Positions 10,978 through 22,600 of a DNA stretch of 64,000 nucleotides are shown here, piece after piece. The stretch's first letter is position 1; every line of letters begins with the position of its first letter. The position numbers and the translations under genes were made by a program. Origin of the DNA: Coffea arabica (lineage: Eukaryota; Streptophyta; Magnoliopsida; Gentianales; Rubiaceae); assembly GCF_036785885.1 (NCBI RefSeq), contig NC_092323.1, forward strand, positions 6,116,501 to 6,180,500. The letters run 5' to 3'. The notes below the pieces were generated by a model that was given only the letters and a program-made list of their open reading frames with translations, did not search any database and was not told the DNA's origin.

Positions 10978-12363
10978 ATGCAGAATTTCGCCAGATTCAC
11001 GACATCTAGACGGAATTTTCTCGACAAACCCAAGAACCGTCGTGCCTGGCTCTTTGCTGGTCTTCTCTTACCCATCCTCCTCCTCCTCTTCTTCACCAGT
11101 GCTCCAAAGCACTACCATTCTTTCCGCCGTCTACGACAGCGTCTCCAAGCTCCCCAAGATGGGCAGTGCAAATATGGCACCATTTACGTTTACGACCTTC
11201 CTCCGATCTTCAACCAAAAGCTGTTGGATAATTGCTACGATCTAGATCCGTGGACTTCCCTCTGCAAAACTCTCTCCAACGATGGATTTGGCCCAAAAGC
11301 CACCGGCCTCGACGGGATTATGCCCAGAGATCTTACTCAAGCTTGGTACTGGACTCACATGTTTTCCGGGGAGGTTATGTTTCATGCGAGGATTTCCAAC
11401 TACAGGTGCAGAACCTACGACCCAGATTCGGCCACGGCGTTCTACATCCCCTTTTATGCTGGATTAGCAACTGCCAAGTACCTGTACGGTAACTCTAGTG
11501 CGAGCGAGCGAGACTCTCAATGCGAGAGCCTGCTCAAGTGGGTCACTGGCCAACCCTCTTGGAAGAGGTCTAAAGGGGCTGACCATTTTATCATGCTGGG
11601 AAGGATGTCTTGGGATTTCAGAAGGAACACCGATGAGAAGTGGGGGTCCAGCTTCCTTCTCATGCCTCCCATGAGGCAGACGTTAAAGCTCTCAATCGAG
11701 CGTAATCCTTGGGATCGGTCGGAGATCAGCGTTCCTTACCCTACGGGATTTCATCCCAAGTCCAAAGCTGAGCTGGAGAGCTGGCTGAAATTTGTCCGGA
11801 CCCGCAACCGGTCAAAGCTCTTCACTTACGTTGGTGGAAGACGCAAGAAGATAAAGAACGATTTCAGGGTTTTGTTGTTAGATCAGTGTCGGAAGGAGGC
11901 TGATTCGTGCAAAGCGGTGGACTGTTCTAAGACTCCCTGTGCGGAGGGAACGCCGGCGGTTCTGGAGTCGTTTTTGGACTCGAATTTCTGTTTGCAGCCT
12001 AGAGGTGATGCTTACACGAGAAGATCCACGTTTGACTGTATGTTAGCGGGTTCGATACCCGTTTTCTTTTGGAAAAGGAGCATCCACGGTCAGTTTGAAT
12101 GGTTCATGAGGGATGACCCGGAGAGGTTCTCGGTGTTTATAGGTGAGAACAAAGTCAGAAATGGTACTTCCATTAAGAAGATTTTGCAGGGCTATGGTAT
12201 AGAAGAGATTCAGATGATGAGAGAACGGGTGACTAACTTAATACCTACAATTTTGTATGCTATGCCCGGTGATGATGGGGAGAATAGTAGAGATGCCTTC
12301 GAAACAGCTTTTGAAGGGGTGTTACGGCGACTCAAGGAGCAGAAGCAGCTCAGCCAACAATGA
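10978..12363 (+). CDS. GT47 (exostosin-type) xyloglucan galactosyltransferase-like protein
   Basis: Seen: one uninterrupted frame of 461 codons from ATG to TGA. A strongly hydrophobic segment at about residues 22-41, preceded by basic residues, gives a type II Golgi membrane topology. The exostosin/GT47 catalytic domain follows, from GTIYVYDLPPIFN (about 68) to near residue 410, with the family-typical blocks ADHFIMLGRMSWDFRR, FCLQPRGDAYTRRSTFDCML and GSIPVFF. Several N-glycosylation sequons occur (for example NSS, NRS, NGTS). Known: this matches the plant GT47A subgroup, which includes MUR3 and XLT2 and adds galactose or related sugars to xyloglucan side chains. Many members are intronless. 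The length is on the short side for the subgroup. The exact donor sugar and acceptor cannot be read from sequence. AATAAA-like sequence follows the stop at about 12366. The two TBL genes lie 5.6 kb to the left on the opposite strand. Confidence 0.92.
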   Translation: MQNFARFTTSRRNFLDKPKNRRAWLFAGLLLPILLLLFFTSAPKHYHSFRRLRQRLQAPQDGQCKYGTIYVYDLPPIFNQKLLDNCYDLDPWTSLCKTLSNDGFGPKATGLDGIMPRDLTQAWYWTHMFSGEVMFHARISNYRCRTYDPDSATAFYIPFYAGLATAKYLYGNSSASERDSQCESLLKWVTGQPSWKRSKGADHFIMLGRMSWDFRRNTDEKWGSSFLLMPPMRQTLKLSIERNPWDRSEISVPYPTGFHPKSKAELESWLKFVRTRNRSKLFTYVGGRRKKIKNDFRVLLLDQCRKEADSCKAVDCSKTPCAEGTPAVLESFLDSNFCLQPRGDAYTRRSTFDCMLAGSIPVFFWKRSIHGQFEWFMRDDPERFSVFIGENKVRNGTSIKKILQGYGIEEIQMMRERVTNLIPTILYAMPGDDGENSRDAFETAFEGVLRRLKEQKQLSQQ

Positions 12364-13269
12364 GCAATAAAAAATATTGGAGCATGGAAGAAGAAGGAAA
12401 AAAAAATTCACCCCGTTTTGCAGAGGTCTAGTTGGTTCGAATTCGATGGAGAAGAAGCTGTCTGGTGGTCCTCCTCCTCCTCCATCACTTGTGCGTCGTC
12501 GAGACTTGAAGACGTCAAGAAGAAGGTTTGATCAATGAAATTCAGATTCCGGTGTTACAAAGCAATGAAATATGGATGGCGTCAATTCAATTCAAGGTTA
12601 ACATCTCTTTTAGTGTTCTACAAGTGACACTGCAGCAAAATTTATACAAATTGTTAAACGCGATTCGTTTGTTTTCGAGATTTATTCATGTGGTCAACTA
12701 CATTAGTATTTGTTTAGACAAATTGAAAACGGGTGGCGCGGGGGATTCACGGAGGTAGGAATAGGCGGTGGTGGGCGAATCAAAATACTCTCTGTTCACT
12801 GGTCTCAAAAGGGAATTGAATGTTGTGGTGGGTTGGGTAGCAGCAGCCTTAAATGTTAGAAGTAATTAGAAGGACTACCCACTTCCATTCCATATGCGCT
12901 AGACAAAATGAAATTCCCCCGGGGTTATGGATAGGAAATTAATTAGTTAACATTCGTTTTAAGTTGTAATCATCATCGTTGTTGACTTCTCTCTGGCTTT
13001 TTACTTCACGGTTACTTCTTTTCTTGGTGACTGGTTTTAGTCTTAGGCGTTTAGCAGGTCAAACTTGGTTTTTTTGTTTTTTTTGGTGGGGAATTTGGCG
13101 GAGGTGAAATTCTTTTTCTTCGTTCTTACTTGAATTAATTCCTGTGCTTCTTATTAGTATTAAGTACTCATATGTCCTTACGAATGAAACGGTGAAAATT
13201 TCGAGTTAAGCAGGCGTGTATATCGAATTTGTGAATTTTTTTTGGGTGGGGTGGGTGTCTGCTACGAAA
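12364..13269. other. 3' flank of the GT47 gene, non-coding
   Basis: Contains the probable 3' UTR (an AATAAA-like signal right after the stop, T-rich downstream sequence). No gene was recognised up to the Stowaway-like MITE at 13272. Confidence 0.55.
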
Positions 13270-13271
13270 TA

Positions 13272-13600
13272 CTCCCTCTATCCTACTTTGATAGTCCAGG
13301 TTCTTTTTTCACACAATTTAAGAAAAAATAGTTAATTTTATTGGAGCAATCAATTTAGGTAGCTATTTTTCTAAAATATTCTCACATTAATTAGAGTACA
13401 ATTTTATGAGAACTTGAATTGATGGTAAAAAAGGAATAAACTCTCATTAAATGGAGTAGGTTTATAGTAACAACAACTTACATTGAATAAGGGTATTTTA
13501 GAAAAATTAAAATACAACTACATTCTTCAATTGGAAAGTGGACTACAATTTGGGACAGACGAAAAAGGAAAACAGGACTATCAAAGTGAGATGGAGTGAA
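13272..13600. mobile_element. Stowaway-like (Tc1/mariner) MITE
   Basis: Seen: inverted ends beginning CTCCCTCTATCCTACTTTG on the left and, on the other strand, CACTCCATCTCACTTTGATA on the right. A TA dinucleotide lies on each side (13270-13271 and 13601-13602). The inner GATAGTCC / GGACTATC pairing is exact. Known: the CTCCCTCYRTCC terminus with a TA duplication is the Stowaway signature. It is 329 bp with no coding potential. Confidence 0.8.
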
Positions 13601-13602
13601 TA

Positions 13603-14439
13603 ATGCAATGTCTACAGGCTCCAAGTGCGTTGTTATTTGGGATTTTGGAGTAAGCCCAAAAAAATGTGAAATCCAACACAGAAAGCAAATCCAGCGGGGT
13701 TGGAGAGATCCTCATTTTAGTCCAACTTCAAGGACCCAAGCTATATCAGTAACTAATCAGACTAATCTTGGTTTTTAATCTCACCCTTCACCATTACTTT
13801 TTTTTTTCCTTTCTTTCCTTCCTGATAAACATCCTTCACCATTACCTAAGCGAGAGAAAATTTGTTGCAATGCAAGTTTCAAGAAATGGATGAAGGCGAA
13901 TGGCGCATTTTTAGATATCAAATTGAGTGTTACTAATTTTCCTCATTAAGAAACCGTGCGAAAAATGTTGATTAAATTTTGCTATTTATGACGAAAAATT
14001 GGGGGAGTCAAACTACATGGAAACAAAACTAGCATGTTTTGGGTAAAAGCAATCTCATCCACGAGGCCGTTCTACTGGTAGACTCCTGGTTTAGGCTGTC
14101 CGATGCACCAAAAGGGCCGAAACAAATTACTGGTTTTTGGCGGGGGCCCGACGGGGTGGTGCGGATGAAAAATGAAAAAGAGAAGGAAAAAAATCACATG
14201 CTAGGCGGAAAAGGAGCCGTAAGTTTTGAAGCCTCCCAAACTTTATTAAAATAAAACAAAAATTCAAAAAGTTCATATGATGCACTCTGGCCACCAAAAA
14301 AGAAAAGAAAACAAGAGAAAAGAAAAAGAGTTTGAAAGCGGACGACGTCGTCGAGCTGTTACAGCTCCAAAACCCTACTGGGCATTTCTAAACCTCTTGT
14401 TGACGGGCTCAAAATCAGAATAGCACGAGCAACGAAAAC
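13603..14439. other. Spacer upstream of the NFD6-like gene
   Basis: No gene recognised. The last 150 bases before 14440 have less AT and probably hold the promoter and 5' UTR of the NFD6-like gene; I could not pick a TATA box with confidence. Confidence 0.45.
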
Positions 14440-14827
14440 ATGGCTTGGCGCGGGTCTCTCTCAAGGTCTCTCCTCTCAAATGCAAGAGCTTCCACCGCAC
14501 GCTCTTCCTCGCCGTCCCTCCCCCGTCTCCGTCCTACTTCGTCAGCTCCTCTTCACGGCCAATACGCTCTTTCTCGCCGCCTCTTCTCTTCCGACCTTCT
14601 CAGGTTCCTGCTTCATTCCCTGTTACCTTTCTTTTTTTAATAAAAAAAATCCCTGGCCTGTTAAATCTTAATCATGTACACGGTAATTTAAACTTATCTG
14701 ACTCTCAGGAGCGGCGGTTTTCTCGCTTGCACTCAGTCGCTACTGCCTCTGCACAGCGTGGTAGCCGCCACTCGTCTCACGTCGCACATCGCTGTCGAGG
14801 CGCGCACTTGCTGCGAGTTGTCTCAGG
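14440..14827 (+). CDS. NUCLEAR FUSION DEFECTIVE 6-like small organelle-targeted protein, first two exons
   Basis: Seen: exon 1 is 14440-14603 (MAWRGSLSRSLL..., Arg/Ser-rich with almost no acidic residues, a mitochondrial or plastid transit peptide). The donor is CAG|GTTCCT. Exon 2 is 14709-14827, starting after CTCTCAG and ending at CAG G|GTATCA. Joined, exon 2 reads RSGGFLACTQSLLPLHSVVAA then TRLTSHIAVEARTCCELSQG. Known: the LLPLHSVVAA-TRLTSHI block is characteristic of short plant proteins annotated as NFD6-like, about 90-110 aa, whose C-termini vary through alternative 3' exons. The last coding exon is unresolved; two acceptors at 16498 and 16568 both continue in frame to a stop at 16664, and one at 15787 gives an early stop. 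The biochemical role is unknown; Arabidopsis NFD6 mutants fail in polar nuclear fusion. Confidence 0.75.
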
Positions 14828-16700
14828 GTATCATTTTCTCTCGCACTTGCCCTTGTCGCTAACGCAATATGGCCAATTGCCTAGTATGTGATTTTTCATG
14901 TTCATTTCATTTCCGATTCACTTGGATTGAGAAATCTTCAGATTTATCCAAAACACAAATTGTCCACTATCAAACGCATGCAGAAAAAATTTCCATATTC
15001 TTAAAATGCTCTTCTTTCGATCTTTCTTCTGTTTGTAAGTTTTAAAGACTTCATCTTAGAAGTCTGAAAAGTCTCTATGAAGGTCAATTAGTAGTAAATT
15101 TTGACAAAGTTGCTATTCTGCATGTACTGTGTATACTTGTATTATGTGCTTTGTGAAGGGACCAGTAATAATATGACTGACGGAGCATGAGGGAAGTTTC
15201 AGTGATCTGTACTAAATTATTCAACTAGTTGCTGCTGTTGCTAATTCGTATGTTTCCCTTTATCATGGCAATGGGCTTAATGTAGTTAAAATATGATTTA
15301 CATTCAACCTTGAAATTGTTGAGCATCTGCCGGTTTGAATATTGGGAATGCATGTATCTTTTGCTTCCCCCCATCTTTAGTGCTTGGAAAACCATTACAC
15401 AATTGCGTTCTGCTCTATAAGACATTTATTTGTCATTTAGTATCCGAGTTTAGGATTTTCACATTATTTGCCAACATCAGATTGTAAAGCTTTGTTTGAC
15501 TTCTTGTGTACATGTCTAGCCAGTTTTTGTCATTTTCTTGTCATTTATTTTTAAGAAAATGAAGAACATATGGAACAAATAGGAAAAGTTCTTGATTGAT
15601 TTTCGCTGTCCTGCTTAGTTGAATTCATAAACTCTGCTAAGAATGTCTGAGATCTTTATTTGTGGGTCAGTCCCGTGCCTTTGGAAGAATAAACCTACTT
15701 GTGTGAGATGTAGCTTGCTGTTGAGATGCTGAAATTTGTTTGCATTATCCATGGTATTCACCAATATCTGATGTTCTTCATATCTAGGTACTTAAGGTAT
15801 TGACTTATGGACCAGCATTCTAAGTGCTGGATGTGTCATACCATGGAGCTTGCTGTAGGGCCTTTAGTTGGGGAGCTGAGCTGTATGCTTTGGGGTCTTC
15901 CTTTTTTGTTGCTTCTGGAAAGTAATTGAGATTGTTTCCTTTGTCTGTCATAGAATCCCTCTTCAAAATTTCCTGCCTATCTGACATTTATTTTCTTAGG
16001 GAAAGTGACAAATGTACAGTTCTGCAATGTTTATTATTTACTGGAGTTTGGTATCACTGTGCCTTGATGCTTTACCTGCAGTACAATGTTAGAAGAACTA
16101 GATTTGGATGTTTGGTAACTGGATATCTGTGTTTTAAGTGGCACTTAAACCTTTTTATGGACCAATAACTCTTTGAGATTGCAATTGTAAGCATGAACAT
16201 ATGTTTTTAGATAAATAATTGAAAACTAAATGGTCTGCTGATCCAGTTCTGATTCATCATTCCAATATATGTGCGGAAGCTTCTTCCTGAAAGCTCCTTC
16301 ACAGTCACTTTTAGGAGAGAGAGGTTGAACTCAGGACATACTTTCTTTATTGTATTCGGACTTCTTTGAATTTCTGGAACTCGATTCTGAGAATAAATGC
16401 GAGCTTGCTCGGGGTTGTTAGGGGGTCTAACAGGTTGTTTCCATAGGCCGCAATTGCAGTTGTACCTTTAATTTACTTTTGATGGCTATTTCTGCAGATG
16501 AAGTGGTCTTTTTTTTTTCTTTTTTCTTTTTGGGGTGGGGGGTGTGTGGGTGGTTGGTTGGTGCAGGCCTCCAGTATTTAGATCATTTGGATCACAATTT
16601 GCTGAGAGCTTTGCAAAATATTTTCCGACTCATTTATTGGTTGGCAGGGATGCCTGTATGTTAATATTTTGTTGTGATTAGTCTTAGTATTATGTTTAAT
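14828..16700 (+). other. Intronic / 3' region of the NFD6-like transcription unit
   Basis: T-rich sequence of typical plant-intron composition with several candidate acceptors (TTTCTGCAG at 16490-16498, GTTGGTGCAG at 16559-16568, TATCTAG near 15787). No independent gene was recognised. It probably holds alternative last exons of the NFD6-like gene. Confidence 0.45.
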
Positions 16701-19428
16701 TTCACACGACTGCGCATATGTGAATATAATCGCAAATACACGCCTCGAGAATGGGACCTGATATCTACGCTATTCTCAGTGAGTATGAATTAAGAGCGTT
16801 AGAATTTTGTAATTATGATTTCCCTCAAGTTCAAGTCTTAATATTACGGAAACAACATCATTAGAAAGGGAAGAGCAAACAAGGGACTAACATTGTGGCA
16901 ACTCGTGAATATAGTTGGCCTTTTGCTCGGCAGATGTTTAAGTAGAATCATGGTGTTTATGCCATTAAGCTCATAAAAAACTTGCAAGACAAGTCGAGAA
17001 TCCTACATTTTTCAGGCAAATAGCATAAACTGACATGAGCTGCGCTTCCTAACAAATCATGATTAGGTGGAAACACGTATCCAAAGATGAGACGAAATTA
17101 AATTATGCCTCTTGCCCCTTCTGATGCCTTAAGTATTCCTCCCTTTCTTCTGTCCGCTAAAGCGGTGATGGCGTCTATACAACTCTATGAGCCTCCGTCG
17201 CTTGAGCACCCTGTAATCGAAATGCCTGCTAAATTCTTGCAATTCTGCAATGGGCCAAGACTATGAACTGAAAACCAATAATGACAACGATGGAGGGAAT
17301 GTTAAAGATGACAGCCTTTGTCGCGAGCAGTTGAGTTTAAGCCTCAATGTGGACGGGCCCATCTGTGGTACGGCCATTAATATACCTCGTGAAAGACGAC
17401 CACTGGCAGTAAGGTTCTCTCATGCAACCTTTGAGGAAGTTTTGTCGTTCACAAGCATTGGGTGGTCACCAAAATGCTTGCAAGAGACAAAAGGAAGGCA
17501 TTCAAAAGGTACCAATCCCAGACGATGATGGTGTTGTGCAGCCCCACGCTCTGGTGCACAAGGCAAGCAGAGATGGGACGAAGATGGTGGCCAGATTTAG
17601 TGACTCCTGGCGTTGGTGCGGCATGGAAACCCATTGTGCTTGAGGATGCAATTAATTTGCTCTGGCCCTGCAGCTTCCATACGATTAAAGCTCCTACAGG
17701 GCTCGACCCAAGTCTTACATTATTGTAAATTTGACACCATCTATAACGTTACGCTTTTGTCTTCCGAAGCCAAGCCCCAAGAATTTTACTAAACACCCAT
17801 TAACAAGATATTCAATCGCTTCTTTGATTCCGTGGAAAGGAGCTTAGTGTTCTAGTTTTAGGCGGAACGTTTTAATTTACATTTTCGTTAGAATGAAAAC
17901 TTGATCAGTCGAAACAATAAACAGGGATCCTCTTTGTCGGTCTACATTCTGGATTTTGGTGAAGGAACAAGGGAAAAGAAGAGGAAAGAAGCAAAATGAA
18001 GATGTTCTTTACGTTTTTCTCTTCGCAGATAGGCATAATAGTAAAAGTTACGTCAGCGGCAGTTCAAGACTTGGAAAGAAAAGTTACTTCATTTTCAATT
18101 AGGCAAAATAAATATTTTGTTTATGAAATTACTGTGTATTTATATATTACCAAATTCTAAAGTTACAAAAACAGTTATGCGAAAATAAAATATAGTAATA
18201 GTAACAGGGTTATGCATTGGCATGTACGATTGGTTTTAATATTTCACTCCCAGGGCAAGCAGGTGCACTTGCTACGCGTTTTTTTGATATGAATTTTAAA
18301 TTCCTTCTTAAATTGAGAGAATTTTTTGACCAGATCCCAATAATTTTAGTTTTTTTTTTCAACTGCAAATGTGTTCACAAGTGAAGCATCTTTAATACGA
18401 CTCCTTTCATATATATATATCAGTGACCAATTTAAGGGAGAGAAATTTGAACCCTGCCTGTAATAGTTTGGCAGAGTTTTAAAGGTTTATCAGTGACCAA
18501 TAGACTTCCCCAATGATTGGTTAAGAATATTTCTTTTTCTTTTTTTTTTAAATTTTTTTTTAAGGAAATGGAGATTTCTTAAAAGCGCCCTCATTTTCTT
18601 TGAGGAGGATATTCTAGAAGGCCTAAACCTACCTAGACCCGGGCACAGGAAGAGAACAGTCCGGGCGAAATTTGGCTCCAAGTTGGTGCGGAACATGGGC
18701 ATAGGGCTACAGGCTTTGGGTCTTGGGCCAATATCTACACCATTTTTTCGGTTTGTCGTGTACGGACTCGACCTCACCAAAGCCTACGAGTACGTGTCAC
18801 GACCCAAAAAGTCAAAATTTAGTTTTAAACCTTCAACAATGTTGGCTGGCCAACAAACAGAACAGAACACTCCAGCCAGTAGCCTGGGGGATTAGGCAAG
18901 AGGCTTGGAATATTAACAATGATCAATAGCGCGACACAAATCCCGCAAAAGTCAAACTGGAAAACAGGGACTAAGCAAGCCTGTCGTGCTGCGATTTGTC
19001 AACTCAATAGCCTTGACGGAATTCCTAATGAGAGTTCCAGCAAAGCTATTACTGTATAGTTGGAATTTATTGTAAAGATTTTGTATTTCTTGCAACTGCG
19101 GTGCAAGGCAAAGGATTCGCCAATTTAAGAATAATTGCCTTCATAGTCAATCCAAACGCAGGCCCAGGAATTGACCACAGAGCGAACCCATGGCGTCTGT
19201 GGACTTGCTACATTTATTTATAGGCAAATTTGACTTAGATTTTGATGGGTAGAGAGGGATGTATGAGGATTTTTAAAAATCTAATGGCTGCCGTCCGAAC
19301 CCATCTTTCCCCGTTCAAACTTCAATTCCATTGACTCTCGATACGTACATCAATCAACCCAAATTGTTCTGCAAAATTCATGCACAGTTCTAGCCGATTA
19401 ACTTACGGTTTTTTTTCCCAATTGCAAT
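16701..19428. other. Spacer with an unrecognised low-AT island, no assignable gene
   Basis: Mostly AT-rich non-coding DNA. The part 17160-17730 is less AT-rich and carries several overlapping short plus-strand frames (for example 17250-17528, 92 codons). None matches a family I know and no splice arrangement joins them convincingly. It may be a decayed gene. Short AT microsatellites occur near 18410. Confidence 0.4.
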
Positions 19429-19683
19429 CTGGAGGCAGGCTGGAGGAAAATTGCAATCCTATCAGACTGCAAAACAGCCACCGACAAAATGAGGAGCAAC
19501 GATGATGTGCAGGACGGACATCTAGCAACCATCCTGAAGGACACTGGTGAATTAACACCAGGTTTTGAGCAATATACAGCTTCTTTTATATCTAAAATAG
19601 CTAATGTAGCAAGTCATATGCTAGCACATTTTATAACCAAACCAGTTGATGACATAGACTGGGTAAATGATTTTCCAATTTGA
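19429..19683 (+). pseudogene. RNase H-like (RVT_3) domain fragment
   Basis: Seen: a frame reading LEAGWRKIAILSDCKTATDKM, then DGHLATILKDTGEL and, near the end, ANVASHMLAHFITKPVDDIDWVNDFPI before a stop. Known: the pattern 'I-x-SDC' followed by 'VANxxAHxLA...WVxDFP' is the C-terminal half of the plant RNase H-like domain. That domain is found in non-LTR retrotransposons and in dispersed domesticated copies. The N-terminal half with the first catalytic aspartate is not visible upstream. I therefore read it as a truncated relic, though it could be the last exon of an unrecognised gene. Confidence 0.6.
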
Positions 19684-22600
19684 CTAATAAATAAAAAAAA
19701 TTTATTCTAGTTTTTACTTCTGATACGCGTTTCATTTGTTTTCTCCATTTTCGTCATGCTAACTAGATAGAAAAAAAAAATTGAGAGCATAGCTGCCTAA
19801 TTCCTTGTCCTAGTACAAGACTTAATCTCAGGAATAGGATGGCTGGTCGAGCTGTTGTGTTCCTAGGGAACAACTTCTATGACTAATCATACAAGGTGAG
19901 AAGAATTTTTTTTTTTTTCAACTAAAAAAAACAACCCAAAATTATCAAGTTCCTTCCTGGCGGGGATCTTATGCGCGACTGGGTGGTTTGCACTCCCGTT
20001 GTTCTTTCTTTCCTCCAAAGCATGCAGGAGAAGATTGATTTTTGTGAACAAAGTGCATGCATGGATTCGTTACATATTATCAACGGAAAGTAGCTAGTAT
20101 TCACCAGCATCTTAAGATCAATTCCCTGAGCTGTCTTTATACAAGAATACTCGCACTTAATGTTCATCAAAAAAAGGGCTTCTGTGAATACATTAATATA
20201 CACTCTAGGATCCGATCCATCTCTCAAATTTGCTGACTAACTCCTAAATTATGATGCAAAGGTAAGTTAAGATCACACAAGGCTACAGCCTCGAGTTAGT
20301 TTATTAAAATTGAGCCCTGCAAAATCTGTAGGTTAGATAATTCTAAGGCCCGGCGGAGACATACCAACTGTGGTGACGGAATTGTATCCGAGGTGTCTCT
20401 AATACTACATAATAATATCACGGGATGGAATCAAAATCCAGACCATGTTTCCTGCAACAGCCAGCCAGGTCAGGTGCCTGTGATTATAACGCCAGTTCCT
20501 CAGACAACAAGCATTAGTAACTCCAGATATAATGCACATACATGGCAGTCTGCCCTATTGGTGCTTGTGATTTCTCAACAAGAGCATTATACACCCGCAT
20601 TGCAACTACCGCTTTCAGGGAATCCTCCTCCAAAGTCCAAGAGACAGAATTTCCGCTGGTTGCCTGTGTATTTTTTTAACTTCACTGCTCCAGACCAGAG
20701 AGAGCAGCCGTGCCAGCACAAGTCTTTATTGACTTCTGTCTTACTAGCATTAAACTGTTGAATATCAACATAGGGTTCCGTGTGAGCGGCCACATCAAGA
20801 TGGCATGACTTGCTCTCTTTGTTTGGTAAAATAGAAGCAAGCACCATGTTTGACAGTTCAAGTCATGTGGCTTGTGGATTTGAATTGTCGCATGAGCAGG
20901 CAGAATTTTCATTCTCTAGCTATTTATATATTTTAATTTTTTTGGGGTGATGTTCGACTCTTGAACCAGGCTTAGCTCTGATCAAGTATTAGGATAAGGA
21001 AGTAGGAAGTCCGCTATGTTTTTCACATTTACTAATATTCAATCATAGAACAAATAAATTAGGAGTTGGTCCTGATCAGCAAGAAAGTTATCAGCGGAAA
21101 ATGAAATTCAATTGACGGGACGGGCTTTGGAAGTCAATTGCCACTACTTTTGGCCAAATCAATTGGTGCATAAAAGTAGCACTTTAGTCATAAAACCCTA
21201 CAATACAGAATAGCTAGCTAGATGCAGTGTACTGTACTATCGACCTGTGGCCCGTCGGGACGACATTCATCGTCTGCCACAAAATCATTCTCTGGAAGAG
21301 GAGTAGACATAGATCTGTCATGGTTTGAAACGAATACGGGGACATGATGGTAACAACAGCTCCGGTTCCATACTAGATACGTGCAGAGCTATTGACGAAA
21401 TCGGGCCAGAAAAAACCTGAAAGCACCGTGATGTAGCCAAATTCAGTGCCCCAGCTGCTCAAAGATTTGGAAATGGCCAACAGAAGTCGTACTTGCGATT
21501 GAGCATAAATTCATTGAATCCAAAACAAAATCAGATGACTCGTGCTGATCTGCACAGATTTTGCTACGTTCCGCTATTTTGGTAGGTGCTTTTGTTACCT
21601 TACAAAGATTGAAATCTTCCAAAAGAACACAAGTAGGATACTTGTATAATTTGTTCAATGAGGGGTTGCTTGTTAAATTCACTCAAGTGAACAGGTGGAT
21701 CATGAAACAGTAAAAAAAAATGACCTGGAAATTGGTTGGAATGGTGCTACTAAATAATAGAGGTATAGATGTACACATCTTAAAACTGGAGTTGGTTGGA
21801 AGATAGAAGGAAAAAAAATCAACGAGATAACTTCAGATAACGTGAAACGTCAATTTGGAAGTGGTTGGGAGATTCTAGAGTCGAGAACTAGATGAATTGA
21901 ATATGACCTGGAAAACTTTTTGAATGGATTCTAGCCCTACCTCACTACTAATCAAACCGGACTGGGGCACTTTTTTTCTTCTTCCTAGCACCTGGAGGAA
22001 TCTAGGCTCTCACTTCAACATAGCCCGTAAACTTTTGCCTTTATATGCTAATCTCAAGCAGATTTTGCTAAAGAGAAATTATTTTTTCCAATTATTACAT
22101 GGTTCACCAAGCGACTAAAACTTCAAAAGGAATGAATGGCTAATACTATTAGAAACTAAATGGAGATTTGGAACCAATGGAGAGAATAATTCAGACGCAA
22201 AGTAGTAAGCATATCGTTTAATTCTCAAAAGCCCAAAAAAAAAAAAGAAGAAAAACAGAGTAACTATATGATTCTGTCGTGGGAGGAACCTTTCATTAAC
22301 CAGTGAGGAGGTATCATTATCAACCAGCAATATAAGCTAGGCTCAACTTACGAGAACTTCATTATCCCTAACTGTTTGAATGTTCCCAAGCAGTTGTTGT
22401 TGTTATTAAGATTGTAAAAATCCAAGCTGCACCATTTTTTAAGGTAGAGAAAGGTATCAAACAAATGGTTACTGGTAAAGTTTTGCAAGATTGGCTTGGA
22501 ATATGCGAGTCGACAATTGCACAGCGGCTTGCTTGCAGGCTTGAAACGGTTCACCATCCGGGTGACGTATAATTACCTAGCTATTTTTTCATGAGGCAGT

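Noticed and set aside
20393-20761. 122-codon plus-strand frame as a gene
   Set aside because: No family motif, composition like the surrounding spacer, overlaps an equally open minus-strand frame, and no splice partners were seen.
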